A DNA stretch of 64,000 bases from Bagarius yarrelli. Lineage: Eukaryota > Chordata > Actinopteri > Siluriformes > Sisoridae. Below the pieces are notes generated by a model. The model was not told where the DNA came from, did no database searches, and was given only the letters and a program-made list of their open reading frames with translations. Numbering within the stretch: the first letter of the stretch is position 1; each line of letters opens with the position of its first letter. The DNA lies in assembly GCA_005784505.1 (NCBI GenBank), contig VCAZ01000075.1, positions 1,392,501-1,456,500 on the forward strand, in the 5' to 3' direction. The position numbers and the translations under genes were made by a program. Below, one piece after another: positions 35,226 to 46,630 of this stretch.

Positions 35226-38200
35226 TAATTCTCTTCAATAATAATATATTTAAGATTCTCTGTGCCAGAGCAAGTCCAAATCCACATCCCTGTCATCCGC
35301 ATGCATTTGAATTGAAAAGATTCAAATCTACATTTTTGAAACTCAATTTTGTGCATTATGTATGTATAACTACAGTGATGATAAAAACCAACAAGGCAGT
35401 TTAAGTTTTTACCAGAAAAGAAAAAAAAGCTTCTTTCATTGATGTGCATCTATCACAAAAAAGTTACAGTCAAAGTCAAGTTAAGCAAAGTAAAGTAAAC
35501 TGCACCGCAAGGGAGGTACTGTTGGAGGGCTTGTGTGGGAGGTGTATGTAGCCTTATAGTATTTCAAGCCAATCCCAGGCTTTAATTACTGCTAGTTTAG
35601 GAGCCATTGACACCACCAAAGTGGCTCAACTTACGCTTGAATTAATGATGCATGGAGCTCAATTAACACTAGCACTGGAGGCTGGATGATACTTCACTTG
35701 CTGCAAATCTGGATATTTACTAGTGCAAACAATTGTAAAAGATGAAGTCAACAGCACGCAGCACACATTTCAAATCTATAATTTAACAAAGATAGATTAT
35801 TACTAGTCTGATCCAAGAAAGGCAATTCATGTGTGTAAGTGAATGCAACCCATCGGTGAACCAAATGCGCGCTTTTTCAAGTTAACATTCTGCATAGACT
35901 TGTGTAACGTTACCATGTGTAAATCTTTTTTTTACACAAGAACGTCTGGGGGAAAAAAAGTGACGCATTTTAATTTTTCTGTGTGCTGCAAGTTTTCAGA
36001 TTACAAATTAAATTTATCATGTCAGTACTCGGAGGCAGATTCAGATTTGACCTGTACCTTACATAATGCCAAGAAAACATTCCTACAGCAATGCAGCTCT
36101 AAGTTTGGTCTACACAGTGGTTATTGACTTTTTTTATGTCTATATATTTTAGCCCTACTCCTCTTGGCTGGTCACTCTTGAGACACACTTTGCTTTATCA
36201 CCCTGTCAGTCTCTCCAAGCAAGGGAAGCTTCATCTTTAAGCCTCATCCATAACTTTACTGGGCTGCCTGATGGATGACTGTCCTATGAACTCCTCTGCA
36301 GGTTTGCCACTGTTGCTTTGCCCTGTGGAGCTAATCAGGGGGAAACAGCCTGGCAAAGTCATCAAACACCACAGAAAGCAGCTGCTGCTGTAAGTGTTGT
36401 TCTTCTCTTTATAGACAAGGATATGTCCTGTACGAGAAACTTAGAAATCTTGCACAATAGGTAGCAAAAACACTTAAAAAACAGCCAAAAAACTGATATA
36501 TTTTACCTGATTTACCTTACATTTTGGCTGACTGCCTTTTACACATCAAATTAAAAACTGTACACAAAATACTGCAAAACATCCTTTTCTTTGCAAAATA
36601 AATAAATGAACAAACAGTTTAAAAGTAGTATATTCCAAGTGTGTTGGAATGTTCCTGAATTTCCTGCAAAGTTCAGTCCAAGATTCAAGACTTTCTCCAA
36701 ATTCTGCAAATTAAAAATAATGAGCAGCGTTTAAACATGAACCAACTGCCTCCGAGCTTGAAGAACCATAACCTAGAGCAAAAACCCTTGAAAGAATTTT
36801 TAGTCTGCACCACCTAGGCAACAGGCCATAACCTAATTACAGAATTGCACAATCATCACCGCACAAAAAACAGAAAATGAAAAATAAGTTTTGTTTTCTT
36901 TTTGAACGCCACAGTGCTGATACAGAAAACCAGGATTTAAGCATATTTAGAATGACAGATATAACAGAGAATTGTATAAAATATGGCTTCAGTTCTAAAC
37001 ACACACTGAGAAAGTAGCACAACACACAAACAAACCACTAAGTAAAATTACTCATGCAAGTACTTCCATTACCTGAGCAAAATTGCCGAGTTGAGGAACA
37101 GTTGTATTTTGCACTGACTGATATTACTTACTCAGGGAGAATTACTTGACTGACAATGCGATTGCCTGCCTTCGCACACACAAATATCTTATATCTTGGC
37201 TAGATTTTTGCAGAAAAGATGTTGCATAAATTGCACACGTTAACACTTCTTTTATAGGTAGCACACTCATCTCCCATATTCATAAAGAAAATATACATAT
37301 TAAAGCACAGATACATATAGACAGAAAAAATTATAGATACCTATCTACCTACCTATCTATTTATATAAAAACACAAACTCTGGAACATACATCTAGGTAC
37401 ATAGAAAACAGACATTATAAAAGATTGACTGCATGGCAACAGCTAACCAAAATTAAAAGCATATTTAACCACCTTAACGTAAAACACTTGTGTTTTAATC
37501 CCGAAAATGACTACCCATCTGACACAGTCTCTACAGTTTTTTTACAGACAAATACACACAATATAAATAAAAAAATAGTCCTCTTAACATAATGATGACA
37601 TAGCTTATATTAAGGAGACTATATTGCTATGAGTACTAGTTGATAATTAATTGAGGTATCGAGACAGATGATTCCGCCACAACCAGCAAACGAACATTTA
37701 TGCCCTAAAACTATTCTCTAAGCGGACAGCTATTCTATAAGGTTAACCATAATCTGCCTCCAATGGATTGGAGTCATGCATAGTTACCCACCAAGAGTGG
37801 CCCTATAATTTAACGTTGCGTGCAGCAAAGAGTGAGTGGAATGAGTCAGCCGTTACTGAAATGCAATGCTTTTCTGCACTTTGATCAATGTTGTAACATA
37901 GCCGGCAACAAGCTGACAGGAATCAAATGAGGTCAGGCCACACATAATCTGGGTGAGGTAAACGTTTACCAAGCAACTAAAAAAAAAAAAAAAAAAAAAA
38001 AACACTCCTATGGACCTTCATCTATCCAATGTCTCTGCTTTCTACAAGGAAAATTTTCAAAGGCGCCAACACAACTTCTGGAGGTTGGTGGGATTTAGCC
38101 CAGTAGCTAAAATACACAGTTCTGTAGACATTTAACAGGACAAACAGGAACACATCAGTCAGGGAATAATTCAGGCTTGGCTACGTACTGGTTTAGTAGT

Positions 38201-38624
38201 CCTGCATGACGATTTTTTTGTTGGAACACCAAGAAAAACAATTCAACAGCTCATGATGAAATGTGCAGTTCTTTCAATCAAGTACATTACAGCATGACGC
38301 TGCTTCAGCTGTCCAGTTCAGGATTTCTTTCATCGGACCACTTTCTAACAAAGCTTACAGAAAAAAAAAGGCAGCTGTTTTTTTTTTTGTTTTTTTTTAT
38401 AGAATTGGTAAACGAAAGTAGGTTTAAAGCTATTCTGCAAGTATGCACTACTACACACAGAGAGGCATAATCCACCACGTCCTGACTGGTTTTACATTAA
38501 ATCCTTTATCAGTTAATATTCAGATTTATTATTTCAGTGTACAATTTATATTAGCACTTTTGTTTCTTGGGTTCACTTGATATGGTGGCAGATGTGTTAC
38601 ACATGGATTAATATACCTTTACTT
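35226..38624. other. Long non-coding stretch, possible conserved blocks
   Basis: No gene is recognised. Two parts look less random: 35560-35710 (ggctttaattactgctag, agctcaattaacactagc) and 36170-36400 (GC-richer, gccactgttgctttgccctg). A short CTAT/CTAC repeat is at about 37341-37362 and a poly-A tract at 37979-38002. The frame at 35843-36127 has no known motif. Confidence 0.45.
37979..38002. repeat. Poly-A tract
   Basis: Twenty-four consecutive A. Confidence 0.95.
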
Positions 38625-38700
38625 TTCTAGCTTTTGGCAGACACACCAGAGCTACTTGCAATTCTCTCTATTTTAATCCAACTGAGCAGTTCAGATATGA
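38625..38700 (-). repeat. Diverged SINE tail fragment (minus)
   Basis: Reads tagcttttggcagacacacc, agagctacttgcaattctctctattttaatccaactgagcagtt: the inverse SINE tail with a deletion and several substitutions. Confidence 0.55.
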
Positions 38701-40059
38701 AGAGTTGAAGTAAAGTGACCAAGAAAGAATTAAAAAATACCAGTTTGTTTATATGGTTGACGGTATTTACAAATTTTGACATTAATAATCACATTTCGGT
38801 AATAATTTACTTTCATATTTTTTATGCACAGTGCTCACACAACCTTTTTCAAGTAATTGTAACGGCTCTAGAAACAAATGCTGTATGCCAATAAAAAGAC
38901 AGCAAAATATGTAGCCTTAATTAAAAATGCTGCAGTGCTTTGCTAATTTATGGCAAGTAATTTACCTGCAAAGCCTCGACTGCAATCAATACATTTTTAA
39001 AAAAAAATACCCTCAACCAACTTAGTATTTTATACATGGCAAGCAAAAGATGTAAAACTTATTAGGTGCCCTTTACAGAGTAAAGGTCAGGCATTCACCA
39101 CGAGCTAACTTATCAACGTGATTCCATTCATACCAAATTATAACCGTAGGTGTTTTTTCTAGGGCTCTTCAAAGCAGGGGATTAAATATTGGGGGCACAT
39201 GTTTGTAATTGCTAGTTTAAAACAAGACAGGGTTACTTTCGAATGCAGGTTTTCAGAATCTGATATATTAAATAATAGATGAGGAGCTTATGCTGTCTAT
39301 CAAATTCATTGCATCCTTGGTGGTCACACAGCATGAGGACTATAAAGCTGCTTAAGCAGTGAGCTTTATAAAAAAAATAAAAATAGATCCATTTGCCTAG
39401 CTTTTCAATGTTGTTTTAAAAGCCTCTGTAAATGCTTATGGCTTCAGTCTGTTTATAGAATTACAAAGTGCATTAACAGCAAGAAAACTGCTGTAATTAT
39501 ATTATCCTTTTTAAAAGTTGAAAACTGTTTTTATAATGTTACAATTTAGGAGATGGCTTAACATCACTGTGACTGACATTGTTGTAATTACTGGAGAAAA
39601 CGATTTCTGCTGAATCCGTTCACCAAAATTGGATAAACGGACAAGGTGGTTTACATTGAGTGCACTTCTGTGAGACGATTACTATAAGAGCTGGTTGATG
39701 TTTTTTAAATAATAGACCTGTTGTATTCTTGGTTTAGCCTTAAAAGGCTTGCAGGCTTCAGAAAATTTTAGCAAACATTATTGCTTTGATTCCATCGCTA
39801 CAAATCTAGTATTGGACCTAGTTCTCCATCCTTTTTTGGAATGTAAAAGTATCGGCTGTAGAAGACTGACTGTAAGGAAAGATTCTGCGTAAAGATTTTG
39901 CTCGGGATCCACACTTGAGCGGAGCACACCGTTGAATTACGACAAATGCCACAAATGCAACTGAATTGCGTACCCACCCTGTATAATGCACAGGATTAAT
40001 TGTAAGACATTTGGCAAAGGTTTTTTAAGCTGCTACAAAGTCTGAAAGAGGCATCAGCC
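38701..40059. other. AT-rich sequence, nothing recognised
   Basis: No coding homology or named repeat. Confidence 0.5.
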
Positions 40060-40520
40060 TCTCAAGGCTAATTTACAGTACATCTTGGGACAGCCACCCA
40101 GACCCCTCAAACAGATTTCTGGCAGGAAAGCAGCTGGTTTGCCTGGGCTAGCTGATTATTTTTTTCTCTGGGTGTAAATGTACGCTCTTGCACCATGAAG
40201 AACCCCTGGTGAAAGGATTGGCAAGGAGCTTCCTTGTGGACACTAAGGAGACTTGGGCACTGTGTGCCGCAGTGTGATCTTAACCTTCTCAGGGGGTGAC
40301 CACTGAAGTCCAGCTTCTATGGCATCAAACTCTGGCATGCTCCTGCCTGATCTGCTGAGACACAGCCGCTACCCACTAAGGTAGATGTCATTTTAAGAGC
40401 CTTAGTAGGGAGCTTGCAGGTGAAGATGCCGCAGTGGATAACAGATAGATGGCTGGCTAGAGCATCTGCTCTACCTTTGGCATCTCCAAAAAAACATACT
40501 CCTTAGCCTCACCTAAATTA
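40060..40520. other. Locally GC-richer block of unknown nature
   Basis: Compared with its surroundings this block is richer in G and C and poor in A/T tracts. It has no long open frame, no recognised repeat and no clear splice sites. It could be a conserved non-coding element, an old retroposed piece or part of a transcript leader of the module at 40.8 kb. Confidence 0.35.
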
Positions 40521-40805
40521 GTGTATGCTGCCCCATATCTGCGCTTAAAAATGCAAACTGTGCATGCTCCACTCCTAGGCATTTAACACACTGACTGTGT
40601 GTATCCATGCCTGAGATTATTTTCTCACACAGATACACACACTGCCCAACTGCTTCAGCTACCGTTGCCATTTTTTGCTATCCTCCAAGCATATTTTTTT
40701 TTTCTTTCCGTTCTTAGTCTCTCACACACACACACACATACCGAAGAAAAACAAACTACGGAGGTAACTGCCACTCGTGTTTATAAAGTGTTGCATTCTG
40801 GTCGA

Positions 40806-40940
40806 TGACGTCAGCCGCCCGTGACCTAATGCTTTCTTACTGGCCAGATTACGCACATTCTCCAGGTCGAAGGTTATAAAAGGGAGTTCCTAAAGCGTTT
40901 CAACGCAGCTTGAGTTCCTGAAAGGGAACCATTATTCCTA
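40806..40940 (+). promoter_or_regulatory. Promoter-like module (CRE, TATA box, short palindrome)
   Basis: A perfect CRE palindrome TGACGTCA is at 40806-40813. A TATA box (TATAAAAG) lies at 40875-40882, 62 bases after it. Downstream are aagcgtttcaacgcagcttgag and the palindromic gttcctgaaagggaac (about 40914-40929). The arrangement is that of a polymerase II core promoter. The string around agttcctaaagcgtttc also resembles a dispersed teleost repeat that I remember, so this may be a repeat-borne promoter (for example an LTR-like U3/R) rather than a host gene promoter. Confidence 0.45.
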
Positions 40941-41072
40941 GTGTCATATTACAGCAGTTATTTCACCAGCACATCCGATAGACAGATAGCAGTCACAAAC
41001 ACCTCCAGCTCTCTATTGTGCAGATGTTGCTGCTCTAACTCAATGGCAAAAATGTTCATTGGATCAATTGGG
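40930..41072 (+). other. Possible first exon of an unknown transcript
   Basis: It lies about 50-190 bases after the TATA box. An ATG at 41043 opens a frame reading M-A-K-M-F-I-G-S-I-G up to a good donor site (ggg|gtaagc, GT at 41073-41074). No second exon could be identified, so this rests only on the promoter-like context and one splice-site match. The frames 40941-41144 and 41104-41382 show no known domain. Confidence 0.25.
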
Positions 41073-41074
41073 GT

Positions 41075-42160
41075 AAGCAAAGTCTTTCTAGACATACCCT
41101 ACTTTGGTGATTGGCAAGTTGCATGCTTCAGTTGCCAGTCATAAGCAGAGGCAAAAGAACAAAAATGCATTCGTAGAGTTGCTTAGAGCTCAGAGTTATT
41201 TCGACAATGCCTGTCCATTACTGCAGCACTATGAAGAAAAGACGAAAGAAGGGAGGGCAATAACAGCCAGAGATAGTCCTCTAATCCCAGGGCCTGCTCA
41301 TAAAACCATGAATGAAAAGCCTTTCACTCCTGCTGTGTGCTTTAAGAGGAAGAATTGCTCTTATACAGGTTGTGTATCTTAAGAGGTTTTGTTGAGTGGT
41401 GCCAAAAAAAGACATTCATTTTCTTGCTGAGCACTTACGAGCCTTGTACAGATACCTGCTTTGCTGGTGCTCATGATTTTGGATATGCATTATCTGTATC
41501 TTTTATATGCTTTCACCGAGGTGGTTCTAGCATTTTTAGGAAAAAGGGTATCAAAATGTTTTGTTGGTTTTAGCAAAGAAAATTTATATTGTTTAGATGC
41601 AAAAAAATTATTATTCCTTTTTTGGTGATAACTAAACCCAATTCCCCTTTTTTTTACTACATTTTTAATAAACCTTTTTTTCAAAGATCATAAATGCATT
41701 CCATATGAATAACAAAATAACACCGGCCTCAGGTGGACATTTGTTTGCATACCCAAATAGTGTGTGTGTGTGGGGGGGGTGTATTTCAGGGCCACTGAGC
41801 AATGAATACTGCTGCCCTCATGAAATAGGGGTCATAATTTCATTGTCTTGTGCTGACAACCTTTTTTTAGCTCTGCTGAGCACAGCTGGTCCAACATGCA
41901 TGATTAAAATGCAAGTGTGCTCAACAAAAAGGAAACCAGACTAGTTTTCAAGTAAGGATTCGAATATGTACAAAACAAAAGTAAATAAATGCGCCAAGTG
42001 CCTTTATTAACGACAATGGTAACATGAAAGTGTTTGTAAAAAATATGGAACAAAATAAGGAAATTCTTATAAAATTTTACCATGTTTGCTTTTATTACGT
42101 ATATTAATTTGATCCATAGACCAGGTGTTAATTTCATGTTGTTTTCAAATGTTTGGTTAA
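41075..42160. other. Non-coding sequence, nothing recognised
   Basis: Short open frames (41104-41382, 41355-41573, 41705-41944) have no recognisable motif. A short TG/G run is at 41760-41778. Confidence 0.45.
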
Positions 42161-42317
42161 AGTTTGGCAGACGCCCTGATCCAGAGTGACTTACATTTAT
42201 ACAATTGAGCAATTGGGGTTAAAAGCTTTGCATAGGGGCCCGCAGCAGTGGTAAATTTGTGGTGCTCAGAGGCAATCTTTTGGTTGGCAGCCCAACACCT
42301 CAATCACTATGCCATAT
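42161..42317 (-). repeat. SINE copy (minus)
   Basis: Starts agtttggcagacgccctgatcc, continues gagtgacttacatttatac, caattgagcaattggggtta, the inverse core gcagcagtgg, and ends in the head region cagcccaacacctcaatcactatgcc. It is nearly full length, with scattered substitutions. Confidence 0.85.
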
Positions 42318-44812
42318 TCAACAGCTTTAAGATAACTATTTTAACATAGAAAAGGCAAGGTGCTGGGGCCTTGCCCTTACAATATTTTCTGCTTTTCTAC
42401 TGGTGTTGGTACCAAAACCATGGCCTACTTTGGAACTTTTTGACTTTCAAATTTCTGGGCTAATGTCTGGTGCAAAACCCTGATAGCCTTAAACAAGGAA
42501 AGCAATAACGTCAGTCGACTACAGATCGCTGTTTGCAAGTAAAATCTATTTTTTTTAATAAGTCAGTTCTACTTAAATACACAGTTGTACTAAAATAATC
42601 ACCACGGACAGGTCGTCTTGCTTTAATCTTTTTTATTGATACTTTGTTTTACTGAAGGCAGATGCTCATCAAAGAGCCAGCTGTTTTTATCTTTCCAATT
42701 ATGTGAAATTAGGAAGCCAAGGTTTGAGCAGAAGCTCTAAATGAAACACTGAAACATCAGATTATTATAACAATTATGAACAACATTTAAATAATGCCGT
42801 AAGGGCACAATGTAGCTCGGCTCAAGCACCTGCAACAGTGTGCAAAACACCGAGTTATCCATGACCACGAACGGGCACAAATCCTTGACAATGAAACATG
42901 CCACTGACAGAGTTATTTGCACAGGAGTGTAAGACACGAAAAAGTTGCAAATACATGTTTGTATCCAATAAACCAGTAACTCCAGTACTAATATTTTTGC
43001 CGGAATTAGAATTTAAATAAAATTATCATCTTAATGAGTGTCTGTGATTTGAATTGTCCACGTTTCAATTTCAGTTTTGGTTTTTGTTTAGCTGATTTAA
43101 CTTGCCTTTAAAAGGCAGATTCAATACTGAACTATATTTGCTTAATATGGTGTTTTTTGGGGGGGGAGTGTCAGAAAAAAAAAAGTCAAGGCATTTACCA
43201 TCTCTAAGACATCTGCTTTTAGGCAGTCAAACACTTTTGTAAAAAAAAAAAAGTGTGCCATAATAGCTGATATTTTAAATATTTGCTAGCAATTTCTTCA
43301 AAAACAGACAGTGGTAGAATCTGTTTAACCTTTGCGCATAATTTAAGAATTTGTTAATTGCCTTTCTGATATTATTGATCTCAGAAAAGTAGTAAGCAAA
43401 TTCATCGCATTTGCTGACGGAGAGCATTTTACTGGAAATCTGACTTTAGGGGATTGTTAGTGTTGTTAAATTGCACCTAGTTCCACGCTGAAAGCATTAT
43501 AGCGAATTTCAAGATTTCAAGGTTTGTCTTCTCTCACATCCTTTCAACTCTCCTGCATTGTTGTTCTGGGTCAAAGCATTGAATTTACATTAATGTACAT
43601 TATGTGCATAGTCTTGCACTATTTTTGACTTATCAAAAATACGTATTACAATAAAATAATTATATAGCACAACAAAATTAGTCGACCTTGAACAATCAGT
43701 TATGCTAAATCTATAATACAGGTCCAGTGTTGCAAAGATTTGACTGGAAAATGACTTATGTTAATTAAGATCCTAATTATGTACTGACGACTGAAGATCT
43801 ACTGCAGTAAACGAGATGGCGGGGAAAACTAGTAGTAGCTGGAGATGGTCTGGTGTCTGGAATACATGGTGGATACGGCTGCACTGGTGCCAATGAAAAT
43901 TTGGTTTATGGTTTTAAGGTTCTTTGCTGTTTAAATGTTCATGATGCTAGTTCATTTACTGTACATGTGGTGCATATTGGTGTCAGCAGTTTTCTGTGCA
44001 GAGTTTGATTCCACCAGCTTACTGCGGTTAATTTATTTATACATTAAAAACACATTAAAAGAATGCAGCACTCGTTATGTGCTCTGTACGTTACAAAATG
44101 TTTGTTCTATTAATAGTTACATAAGAACATTAGTGAAAAACAGTTTGCTTTGTATATTATAGCGTTGGTTTTTAATGTTGCTTAAAAGATATTTGAGCTT
44201 CGAAAAAAATACTATACACTGGTAGGTATTTCCCATCCACAAAAACCTATTTAATTTCTTTGAAGAAGTTCTATTCACCCACACACTGAAATATAGGCAT
44301 ATGCTCACAGACTTGTACCACACACCGTATCCTTAAAACACAGCCTTAGAGATAAGATTACAGGAAGAATACGGCTGCTCAAGGGAGATAAGAGGTGATT
44401 AACTTCTCTTGTCTCAGATACCCAGTGTCACCTGAATTCCTGACTTCAAACAGCTTCTGGAAACAATACGTCGAGGAGTTGAAATACAAATGCACCCTAT
44501 GAAAGAGATGTGGAAGTTTGTTATGGAGAGTGGCTTATAATAGAGTTGGCCGTAAAGAGGATTTGCAGTCCCTTTTTATTGTGTACTAAAATGCTGAACA
44601 CTAAAGAAATTTGTTTCAGGTACAATTGTGTGCTAAATACTCTAAACTATACAAACGTTTGGCTGTAGATGTTGGAAAAACATTCATACCAGACTCTCTC
44701 TAACAATCTTTATGATTTTTCTAGAGTCCTGTGTGTAAAATACAATAAATAAAATACAATACAAAATTAACCAAGCATGGATAATGTGAACTAAAATATC
44801 AGTATACAATTA
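42318..44812. other. AT-rich sequence, nothing recognised
   Basis: Frames at 42737-42937 (minus), 43935-44162 and 44117-44323 (minus) show no domain. Short homopolymer runs occur near 43162 and 43242. Confidence 0.5.
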
Positions 44813-45670
44813 CAGTAAGGGATTTTTTTTCCTGTTGATTTTGTATGTTTGCCCACTTTCAAATAAATGATAAGTCTACAATATTAAATGTAGGTTTATT
44901 CTAAAAGAGAGACAGTATAAGAAACATCCAAAAAAAAGGTCATTCAAAAAATGTTTTTTTTTTGCATTTTAATGAGTAAAATAAGTATTTGATCCACCTA
45001 TCCCAGGTGTCTAGTTTATACTGGTCAATAGCAGAGATTAGAAGCACTCCGTTAAAGGGGGTGCTCCTAATCTCAGTTTGTAACTTGTATAAAAGTCACC
45101 TGTGCACAGAAGCAATAAATCATATTTCAAATGCTCCAAAATGGCCAAGACCAAAGAGCTGGCCAAGAATGTAAGAATCAAGATTGGAATGAGCTACAAG
45201 ACCATCGCTAAGCAGCTTGGTGAGAGGGTGACCAGAGTTGGCATGATTACTTGCTAATGAAAAGACACAGAATAACCAACACTCTCCCTTAGTCTTGGGC
45301 ACCATGCAAAATTTCTGACTGTGGAGTTTCAATGATCTTGAGAATGTTGAGGACTTATGTTGACCTTAATGATTTGGACAGGATATTTGCAAAGAGGAGT
45401 GGGACAAAAAACCTTCCGAGTTGTGTGCAAACCAAGAAACCTCTGCCCTTTGTGATTGCCAACAAGGGATTTACCACCAAGTACTAAGTCTTGCTTTGCA
45501 AAGGGGTCAAATACTTGAATACATGAAAATGCAAATCAAATCAACGAATGTTTTTACTTTTATTCTGTCCCTGACTGTTAGAATAAAATTATAGACTGTT
45601 CATTTCTTTATCATTGGGCAAATGTACAAAATCAGCAGGGGATTAAATAATTTAATTTTTCCTCTATTTG
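44813..45670 (+). mobile_element. Tc1-like transposon with internal deletion (858 bp)
   Basis: The left end cagtaaggga follows TA (44811-44812). The left inverted repeat includes ttgattttgtatgtttgccc and gcattttaatgagtaaaata then agtatttgatcc. The right repeat carries the inverse: ggggtcaaatacttga, catgaaaatgcaaatc and gggcaaatgtacaaaatcag. It ends at 45670, before TA (45671-45672). Relatives are about 1.6 kb, so roughly half, the middle of the transposase, is deleted. Both long inverted repeats (about 200 bp) survive, so the copy could in principle have been moved in trans. Confidence 0.88.
45141..45487 (+). pseudogene. Internally deleted Tc1-like transposase
   Basis: The ATG at 45141 opens MAKTKELAKNVRIKIGM then SYKTIAKQLGERVTRVG, the N-terminal DNA-binding helix-turn-helix of a Tc1 transposase, and stops at 45255-45257. 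Homology continues out of frame to about 45350. It then jumps directly to the C-terminal end: cttaatgatttgg, gcaaagaggagtgggacaaa, tgtgattgccaacaaggg, with the family's stop at 45485-45487. All three catalytic DDE residues lie in the missing middle, so no activity is possible. The deletion point (about 45350-45358) leaves no obvious filler. Confidence 0.85.
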
Positions 45671-45794
45671 TACATAAGTTTTAAACATTAAGAATTTACC
45701 AGTTCGCCCTACATACTGCTACCCCCATATTGCAATATATCTAAACATCTACAGAATCAAACTGCAACAACGTAAAAAAGACTGCATATTTATA

Positions 45795-45840
45795 TTTTTA
45801 ACATTTGGAAAATGCCCTTATCCACAGTGAAACATTTTAT
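45795..45840 (-). repeat. Very short SINE tail fragment (minus)
   Basis: Reads ttaacatttggaaaatgccc then ttatccacagtg, a diverged inverse SINE tail. It is too short for more. Confidence 0.4.
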
Positions 45841-46280
45841 TCTCGATTATTCCACGATTACTGGGTAGACTTAAAACAAAAAGTCAAATTAATGTCGGAA
45901 ATCCTGTTTTCCCATATTTAGCAGTTATTGAAAATACCACAAAGGACAATAATAACAACAACAAGTGTTAATCTTTAAACATGCCAGTCTTTTTAGAAAT
46001 ATTCAGGATACACCCAGAATACATACAGTCGAATACATTTTACCAAAGGTAATAATAAACATACCATGGTTCACAAATTTAATATTTAAACTGAGAAATA
46101 ATTAAACAGCAATTGATGACTGATAAATTTGGAAGTGTTCCCTGACACTAATGCTGACCTTGAGAAAGACCTTTGTTATTTGAGAAAAATATATGTACCA
46201 ATACCAAAAGCACGCCTGCAAATTAATAGAACAAATTCAAATGGGCTCAACTTCAGCAAAACCGTAGTTCTATGTACATG
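45841..46280. other. AT-rich sequence, nothing recognised
   Basis: The first part of the 168-codon frame at 46129-46635 lies here. It shows no domain and is not a gene (see the next entry). Confidence 0.5.
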
Positions 46281-46630
46281 CAATATATGGCCGAATTTTT
46301 GTAGACTTCTGATCATCACACCCATACACAAATCTTGCCAAAATTGCTTACACAAAGAGGGAAGCACAAACAAAGAATCTCTTATGCATGTTGTAAAATT
46401 GCAATTTTCCTTCACTGGAACTAAGAGGCCCAAACCTGTTCTTGCCCGACAATGCCTCTATGCACATGAAGACCAGGGTTGGATGAACTTCAGTAACCTG
46501 CATAGAACCACGACCTTAACCTTACTCAACTCCTTTGGAATAAATTTGCCCCGGGTACCCGAGCCTATCCCAGAGCCTGACCTAACTCCTGGGGCTAAAT
46601 TAACAAATCCACACCGATGCACTCTGCCAT
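46281..46630 (+). mobile_element. Tc1-like remnant (same family as 22.8 kb)
   Basis: The left end reads caatatatggccgaatttttg and gatcatcacacccata, a diverged copy of the family's inverted repeat ('tatatggccaaaagtttgtggacac.tgaccatcacaccc'). Then comes ccttcactggaactaagagg and a segment translatable as F-L-P-D-N-A-S-M-H (46439-46465), the second catalytic motif with D kept at 46448-46450. The third motif is degraded to N-L-T-Q-L-L-W-N-K. The right inverted repeat is lost. The long open frame at 46129-46635 owes its openness to this remnant in a different frame and should not be annotated as a host gene. Confidence 0.65.
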
